In this document: positions 6,631 through 9,930 of the stretch, piece by piece
Layout: the number at the start of each line of letters is the position of its first letter
How positions within the stretch are numbered: the stretch's first letter is position 1
Origin: a bacterium
GTDB taxonomy: Bacteria; Electryoneota; RPQS01
DNA length: 9,930 nucleotides
Direction of reading: 5' to 3'
Assembly (NCBI GenBank): GCA_018814465.1
Contig: JAHIZR010000044.1
Coordinates: 1-9,930, forward strand
The notes under the pieces: generated by a model
The model's input: the letters and a program-made list of their open reading frames with translations, nothing else
Database searches by the model: none
Told to the model about the DNA's origin: nothing
Position numbers and translations under genes: made by a program

Positions 6631-6737
6631 CAAATACCCCGACATTGATTTGTAGTTCGGTGTCCCCCGTGGGGACAAATAGGGTTCGCCCCGCCGGACT
6701 TGATATGAGGCCTGTACGAAAGTGCAGGCCTTTTCTT
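6631..6737 (+). ncRNA. Candidate orphan structured small RNA
   Basis: From the predicted start near 6631 to the end of the U-tract is about 105 nt, with no convincing reading frame. It can fold as a three-way junction. P1 pairs 6654-6661 with 6693-6700 (8 bp, two G-U). P2 is GUCCCC-CGU-GGGGAC (6662-6676, perfect). P3 is GGG-UUCG-CCC (6682-6691) with a UUCG loop. A 5' hairpin CAAAU/AUUUG (6631-6635 with 6648-6652) holds a CCCC loop that could pair with a G-run of P2 or P3. A terminator hairpin follows. It matches no RNA I recognise (not 6S, SRP RNA, tmRNA, RNase P RNA or tRNA). Riboswitch action is unlikely because the only gene downstream is on the opposite strand. Promoter and terminator are strong; the RNA itself is inferred from them. 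Confidence 0.6.
6708..6737 (+). terminator. Rho-independent terminator, plus strand
   Basis: AGGCCTGTAC (6708-6717) pairs with GTGCAGGCCT (6722-6731) in a 10-bp stem with one G-U pair and a GAAA tetraloop, followed directly by TTTTCTT (6731-6737). In the minus direction the hairpin is followed by TCATATC, so it is a poor terminator for the DUF3800 gene, whose stop codon (6736-6738) touches the U-tract. Confidence 0.85.
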
Positions 6738-7590
6738 ATGCTCTTGTGTTTCCCTCAGTATTCATAGATGTTAATGGCGATTCGCTTGGAAAGACTTTTA
6801 AGCCATCGAGTCGATTGAGAGCCGTATTCATGCTACGGTAGATGTATGGCTTAATCATTTTAAAATATTTGTACTCGAAGTCATTTCTGCAGAATGCGCG
6901 ATAGACATTGTATGCGCAGATGTCCGCTATTTGAATTCCATTTGCGAATCGACTGTTGACAAATAGCGGAGATTGGACTATGTGAGAAATACTCCTTCCA
7001 CCCGAAGTCCGTCCAGATCTGATGAAATAATCATGTTTTAGCACAAGAGATGTATTAATTCGGGTGTTGACATCATCGAAAATAATCATTGACTTGTGCT
7101 TTCTGTGTCTTTCTGAAACAAGGAATTCAATTCTTTCTAACAGGAGTTCATAGCTTTTTCGATGGAGCTTCTCCCAGTCATAGTATTCAGGCAAATATTC
7201 TTTGTCAATAATGACTGCGCAGATTTCCATTTTGTAAAGATCGAGAGCTTTGTAAGCTGATTCCGCGAGATGGTCTAATTCCTCATCTGAAATCGCTCGC
7301 CAAAACCTATGTTTGCTCCGCTCTTTTTCTCTTCGAAGGATAGTTGATTTTAGCTCAACTTCTTGGACCTGTATCGAATCCGGATACTCAAGACCAAGTT
7401 CATTATTTACCCTTTGTATGACTGACAGTTTTCGATCAGTCATGAATTGTTCGAAACTTGGCCAGTAGTGATCGAGAAGAGCACAACCTAATAGTACGTA
7501 GAATCGTTCTTGAGGTGTATAAACTGGGAAAGATCCAGCTTTTGGCTTCAGGGTTCTGTTGCCTGATTCATCAACGTAGACTAAGTACAT
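6736..7590 (-). CDS. DUF3800 domain protein
   Basis: A 284-residue protein of the DUF3800 family, which is predicted to have an RNase H-like fold and is often found near mobile elements and defence genes; its biochemical role is not established. Visible family features are the N-terminal YVDESG (5-10) with D7 and E8, VELKST (78-83) with E79, IIFDDVN (169-175), and the C-terminal SPLFVNSRFANGIQIADICAYNVYRAF (beginning at 207) with D223. These acidic residues are in the positions expected for a metal-binding centre. Its DNA is clearly more AT-rich than the dehydrogenase upstream and the genes to the left, suggesting separate origin. The start is fixed by an in-frame stop four codons upstream. 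The ribosome site is weak and there is little room for a separate promoter behind the hairpin at 7607-7636, so expression may depend on read-through from the dehydrogenase gene. Confidence 0.88.
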   Translation of the reverse strand: MYLVYVDESGNRTLKPKAGSFPVYTPQERFYVLLGCALLDHYWPSFEQFMTDRKLSVIQRVNNELGLEYPDSIQVQEVELKSTILRREKERSKHRFWRAISDEELDHLAESAYKALDLYKMEICAVIIDKEYLPEYYDWEKLHRKSYELLLERIEFLVSERHRKHKSMIIFDDVNTRINTSLVLKHDYFIRSGRTSGGRSISHIVQSPLFVNSRFANGIQIADICAYNVYRAFCRNDFEYKYFKMIKPYIYRSMNTALNRLDGLKVFPSESPLTSMNTEGNTRA

Positions 7591-7606
7591 TATAAAACAT
7601 TACTTC

Positions 7607-7636
7607 CCCCCGCCCTCCCTCGCGAGAGGGCGGGGG
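7607..7636 (-). terminator. GC-rich hairpin after the aldehyde dehydrogenase gene
   Basis: CCCCCGCCC (7607-7615) and GGGCGGGGG (7628-7636) form a perfect 9-bp stem that can extend inward through CTC/GAG-like pairs. It lies 10 bases beyond the dehydrogenase stop codon. The T-run after it in the minus direction (GTTTTATA) is delayed by about 8 bases, so termination may be partial, which would allow read-through to the DUF3800 gene. Confidence 0.6.
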
Positions 7637-7646
7637 ATTTATCAGA

Positions 7647-9197
7647 TTACACGTAATTGTCAATCTGCGCGCGCTGGACGGTGCCGGAATAGTCCACGTA
7701 GCAGGCCTTCGTCTCCGAATAGAATTCGTAGGCCTCCCAGCCGCCCTCGCGGTGTCCGTTGCCGGTGGCCTTCATGCCGCCGAAGGGCATGTGAGCTTCC
7801 GCGCCGATGGTCGACGCATTGATATAGGTCAGTCCGCACTCGATATCGCGGAACGCCACATAAGCCTTGTTGATGTCCTTCGTGAAAACCGCGCTCGACA
7901 GACCGTACTCGGTGTCGTTGCAGACGTCGATCGCTTCCTTGAAATCCTTGACCTTGAGGATGGATACCACCGGCCCGAAAATCTCTTCACGAGCGATGCG
8001 CATGTCGCGCTTGACTCCGGTGAAGATCGTCGGCTCGATGAAGTAACCGTTATCCAGTCCGGGTCCTATCGCGCGCTTGCCGCCGTAAGCCAGTGTCGCG
8101 CCTTCCTTTTTGCCGATCTCGATATAGCTGAGATCCGTCTTCAACTGCGCTTCACTGGACGCCGGTCCCATGGTTACGCCCTTATCGTTGCCGTAACCTA
8201 ACTTCAACTTCTTCGTTGCTTCGATATAGGCTGCCACGAACTTATCGTGAATGCCTTCCTCGACGATCACGCGGGACGTTGCCGTGCAGCGCTGTCCGGT
8301 CGTGCCGAAGCCGCCCCAGACCGCCGCGTCCACTGCCATCTCCAGATCCGCGTCGTTCAAAACGATCTGCGCGTTTTTGCCGCCTAACTCCATCGAAATC
8401 CGCTTCAGCATCCGTCCGCCGACTTCGCCGATTTGCCGACCGACTGCGGATGAACCCGTGAACGACACAATCGCCGTATCGGGATGCTCAACCAAACGAT
8501 TGCCGACCTTCGAGCCGGAGCCGTGTACGACGTTCAGCACTTCCGGCGGGAAACCCGCATCCAGAAACGCCTCGATCAAATTATTTACCGACAGCGGAGT
8601 GATCTGCGCGGGCTTAATCACGAACGTATTGCCGCAGGCCAGAGCGGGAACCGTCTTCCACGAGGGAATCGCCATCGGGAAGTTCCACGGCGTAATCAGA
8701 CCCGCCACACCGATCGGAAAGCGAATCGTCATATTGAATTTATTCGGCAACTCCGATGGCACCGTATGACCGAACATGCGGCGCGACTCGCCAATCGCGT
8801 AGTCCACCGTGTCGATCACTTCCTGTACATCGCCGCGCGTTTCAAAGATCGGTTTGCCCATCTCGCGCGTCATATCGAACGAATAGCGTTCTTTACGCTC
8901 GCGCAGAAGCTCGGCTAACTTGAAAAACATATGCCCCTTTTCGGGAGCCGGAACCTTGCGCCACCACTCAAACGCTTTCTTAACGGAGGCCACCGCCCGA
9001 TCGACATCACCGACCGTACTCAGCGGAAAAGTTCCAATCAAATCCGTGGTATCTGCCGGATTCCGGTTCTCAAACGTTTCGCCCGATTCGGAATCACACC
9101 ACTTTCCTGCAATAAAATTCTGGTAAGTTTTGACTCTTGTCTCCTTGGTCTTACCGTTCATGGACGGATTAATCCGTGCTTCTGTGGTAATTGCCAC
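7647..9197 (-). CDS. Aldehyde dehydrogenase, NAD(P)-dependent; candidate 2-aminoadipate-semialdehyde dehydrogenase
   Basis: A 516-residue member of the ALDH superfamily, oxidising an aldehyde to its acid with NAD(P). Residues, numbered from the GTG start: TPWNFP with catalytic-site N172, IKPA with cofactor lysine K195, FTGSSAVG (246-253) at the cofactor site, MELGG with general base E270, GQRCTATSR with nucleophile C304, and EEIFGP with E405. All catalytic residues are present. The start at 9195-9197 (GTG) is chosen because AAAGGAG lies 6 bases before it; a TTG at 9233 is in frame but has no such site. The TGQRCTATSR and PFGGMKATGNGHREGG segments resemble semialdehyde dehydrogenases. With lat in the same region, oxidation of 2-aminoadipate semialdehyde to 2-aminoadipate is a plausible role, but glutarate or ketoglutarate semialdehydes cannot be excluded. 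It lies downstream of an AOR-family gene. Confidence 0.88.
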   Translation of the reverse strand: MAITTEARINPSMNGKTKETRVKTYQNFIAGKWCDSESGETFENRNPADTTDLIGTFPLSTVGDVDRAVASVKKAFEWWRKVPAPEKGHMFFKLAELLRERKERYSFDMTREMGKPIFETRGDVQEVIDTVDYAIGESRRMFGHTVPSELPNKFNMTIRFPIGVAGLITPWNFPMAIPSWKTVPALACGNTFVIKPAQITPLSVNNLIEAFLDAGFPPEVLNVVHGSGSKVGNRLVEHPDTAIVSFTGSSAVGRQIGEVGGRMLKRISMELGGKNAQIVLNDADLEMAVDAAVWGGFGTTGQRCTATSRVIVEEGIHDKFVAAYIEATKKLKLGYGNDKGVTMGPASSEAQLKTDLSYIEIGKKEGATLAYGGKRAIGPGLDNGYFIEPTIFTGVKRDMRIAREEIFGPVVSILKVKDFKEAIDVCNDTEYGLSSAVFTKDINKAYVAFRDIECGLTYINASTIGAEAHMPFGGMKATGNGHREGGWEAYEFYSETKACYVDYSGTVQRAQIDNYV

Positions 9198-9213
9198 AAC
9201 TATCTCCTTTAAT

Positions 9214-9244
9214 AAAGTTGTCGGCCGATTCAAGCTTCAACTTT
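9214..9244 (-). promoter_or_regulatory. Inverted repeat in the dehydrogenase leader
   Basis: In the minus-strand leader AAAGTTG (9244-9238) and CAACTTT (9220-9214) are perfect inverted copies around a 17-base loop, ending four bases before the AAAGGAG ribosome site. The second arm contains CTTT, which could instead pair with the AAAG of the ribosome site across ATT. The two pairings exclude each other, so translational control is possible, but the alternative stem has only 4 bp. Confidence 0.35.
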
Positions 9245-9268
9245 GGCTGTCGCCCGAACCTGACCTTA

Positions 9269-9308
9269 ATTATATTTTGCGGACCGTGATTTATAGGGTA
9301 TCAGGTCC
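9269..9308 (-). promoter_or_regulatory. Probable promoter and operator-like inverted repeat for the dehydrogenase gene
   Basis: TATAAT (9274-9269, minus strand) is a perfect -10 box about 72 bases upstream of the GTG start. Just upstream, covering where the -35 should be, is an imperfect inverted repeat: GGACC plus TGAT (9281-9285, 9287-9290, one extra base between) and ATCA plus GGTCC (9300-9308). No good -35 hexamer is visible, which fits an activator-dependent or repressor-controlled promoter. The repeat could also be a weak terminator hairpin for the AOR gene, though it has no U-tract. Confidence 0.5.
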
Positions 9309-9352
9309 CTTAACGATATGAATTCTTATTCTGATCCGTTGCTCGCCAGAGC

Positions 9353-9930
9353 TTACTTCCCGTTCTTGAAATGCGTCGCCAGCACTTCCATCACTTCCGG
9401 CAGGTCCATCTTCAGCGACTTCATCTTTTGCGGAGTCGGAACACCGTCCTGATCCCAGCCGCGCCGCTCATAGACCGCATCGCAAAGCTTCTGATAAGCG
9501 TCTTCACGGAACTTGCGCAGTAATTTATTGCGCTCGGGAATGCTCATGCTGTCGATTTTCTGATTCCATTTCTCTTTCAGTTCGGTGTCATAGCGTTCCT
9601 GCCGCGAAAGATATTCTTCATCGGTCACCGGTCCGACCGAGCGATAGGGAATGCGATCACTTGAACGAGTACCGTTGCCCATACGATAGTTGAACACGCG
9701 CTGGAAATTGTACAGCCGCTCCGACATCAGAATCAGTTCCTCGTTGTCGATATTCTTTCCTGTCACCGAGTTGTAGATATCCACATAGTTCTGCACATGT
9801 TCAGGAACCCGTTCGGGATGCGGCTGCTGTGCGTTGTCAGCCGGTTCCACATCGTTCCAGGGCAGTTTGCAAAGTCCCATCAGTCCGAACCAAGTGCGGA
9901 ACATGGGGAAATAGTGCAGCGCTTCAGCTT
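9353..9930 (-). CDS. Aldehyde:ferredoxin oxidoreductase family protein, C-terminal part
   Basis: Tungsten-pterin enzymes of the AOR family oxidise aldehydes to carboxylic acids and pass electrons to ferredoxin. The reading frame stays open to the right edge (EALHYFPMFRTWFGLMGLC), so the methionine at 9904 is internal and the N-terminal and most of the cofactor-binding part are outside. GLCKLPW holds a cysteine (codon 9869-9871) where AOR proteins have the last ligand of the 4Fe-4S cluster. YNSVTGKNIDNEEL, ERLYNFQRVFNYRMG and RRGWDQDGVPT are the usual C-terminal signatures of the family (a Y-N-x-V-T-G-K, an E-R-x-Y-N and an R-G-W-D-x-D-G-x-P-T block). An insert of charged residues (about 90-130 from 9904) lies before RRGWD. 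It is the gene upstream of the aldehyde dehydrogenase, separated by a promoter region. Confidence 0.9.
   Translation of the reverse strand, partial: AEALHYFPMFRTWFGLMGLCKLPWNDVEPADNAQQPHPERVPEHVQNYVDIYNSVTGKNIDNEELILMSERLYNFQRVFNYRMGNGTRSSDRIPYRSVGPVTDEEYLSRQERYDTELKEKWNQKIDSMSIPERNKLLRKFREDAYQKLCDAVYERRGWDQDGVPTPQKMKSLKMDLPEVMEVLATHFKNGK

Noticed and set aside
6698..6730. Hammerhead-ribozyme-like strings (CUUGAUAUGAG and CGAAA) at the end of the candidate RNA
   Set aside because: The core does not match CUGANGA, and the GAAA is the loop of the terminator hairpin rather than a junction strand.
6631..6737. A riboswitch controlling a downstream gene
   Set aside because: The gene after the terminator is on the opposite strand, so there is nothing in cis for it to regulate; the only short frame, starting at 6705, has 18 codons and no ribosome site.
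6438..7646. A transposon or integrative element bounded by repeats
   Set aside because: I found no terminal inverted repeats, target duplications, integrase or transposase; only base composition and the neighbouring decayed gene suggest insertion.
1086..9197. A beta-lactam type cluster: LAT, a possible piperideine-carboxylate dehydrogenase and a 6-APA acyltransferase-like protein together
   Set aside because: No ACV synthetase or isopenicillin N synthase is present, the genes are dispersed, and the acyltransferase-like family is broad and mostly of other function. Ordinary lysine breakdown explains LAT.
9198..9233. An upstream TTG start for the aldehyde dehydrogenase at 9233
   Set aside because: The strong AAAGGAG site lies inside that extension and is correctly spaced for the GTG at 9197.

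Overview
The window is a bacterial chromosomal segment in which every supportable protein gene is on the minus strand, so it reads right to left. Nothing in it is clearly phage or plasmid. The gene mix is a tungsten aldehyde:ferredoxin oxidoreductase, lysine 6-transaminase, a secreted Ntn-hydrolase with a C-terminal sandwich-type domain, and an excisionase-type HTH/PIN pair. This suits an anaerobic or facultative, environmental Gram-negative-type lineage, perhaps an uncultured phylum near the Bacteroidetes/Zixibacteria part of the tree. That placement is inference from gene content only.

Layout, right to left. (1) 9353 to beyond 9930: C-terminal part of an AOR-family oxidoreductase. (2) About 9260-9310: promoter and inverted repeat for the next gene. 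(3) 7647-9197: NAD(P)-type aldehyde dehydrogenase with a GTG start, followed by a strong hairpin. (4) 6736-7590: AT-rich DUF3800 gene. (5) 6596-6737, plus strand: a near-consensus sigma70 promoter, a foldable transcript of about 105 nt and an intrinsic terminator, with no protein gene behind it; this is a candidate orphan small RNA. (6) 6438-6595: AT-rich DNA without genes. (7) 6271-6437: remnant of a DinB-family gene with an internal deletion. (8) 2595-6237: apparent operon of an exported glycine-rich protein, an exported Cys-nucleophile amidohydrolase, an excisionase-type HTH protein and a PIN-domain protein whose acidic active site is largely substituted. (9) 1086-2435: lysine 6-transaminase (lat), followed by a perfect hairpin. 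(10) 271-939: polytopic membrane protein. (11) Left edge to 215: N-terminal part of rsmI.

How the genes fit together. LAT converts lysine to 2-aminoadipate 6-semialdehyde (in equilibrium with piperideine-6-carboxylate). The aldehyde dehydrogenase at 7647-9197 is a reasonable candidate for the next oxidation, to 2-aminoadipate, although about 5 kb separates the two genes and its substrate cannot be read from sequence. The neighbouring AOR would add a ferredoxin-linked route for aldehyde oxidation.

The most unusual part is 6.3-7.6 kb: a decayed DinB gene, AT-rich DNA, an orphan structured RNA and a compositionally foreign DUF3800 gene converging on it. This looks like a small acquired or rearranged islet.
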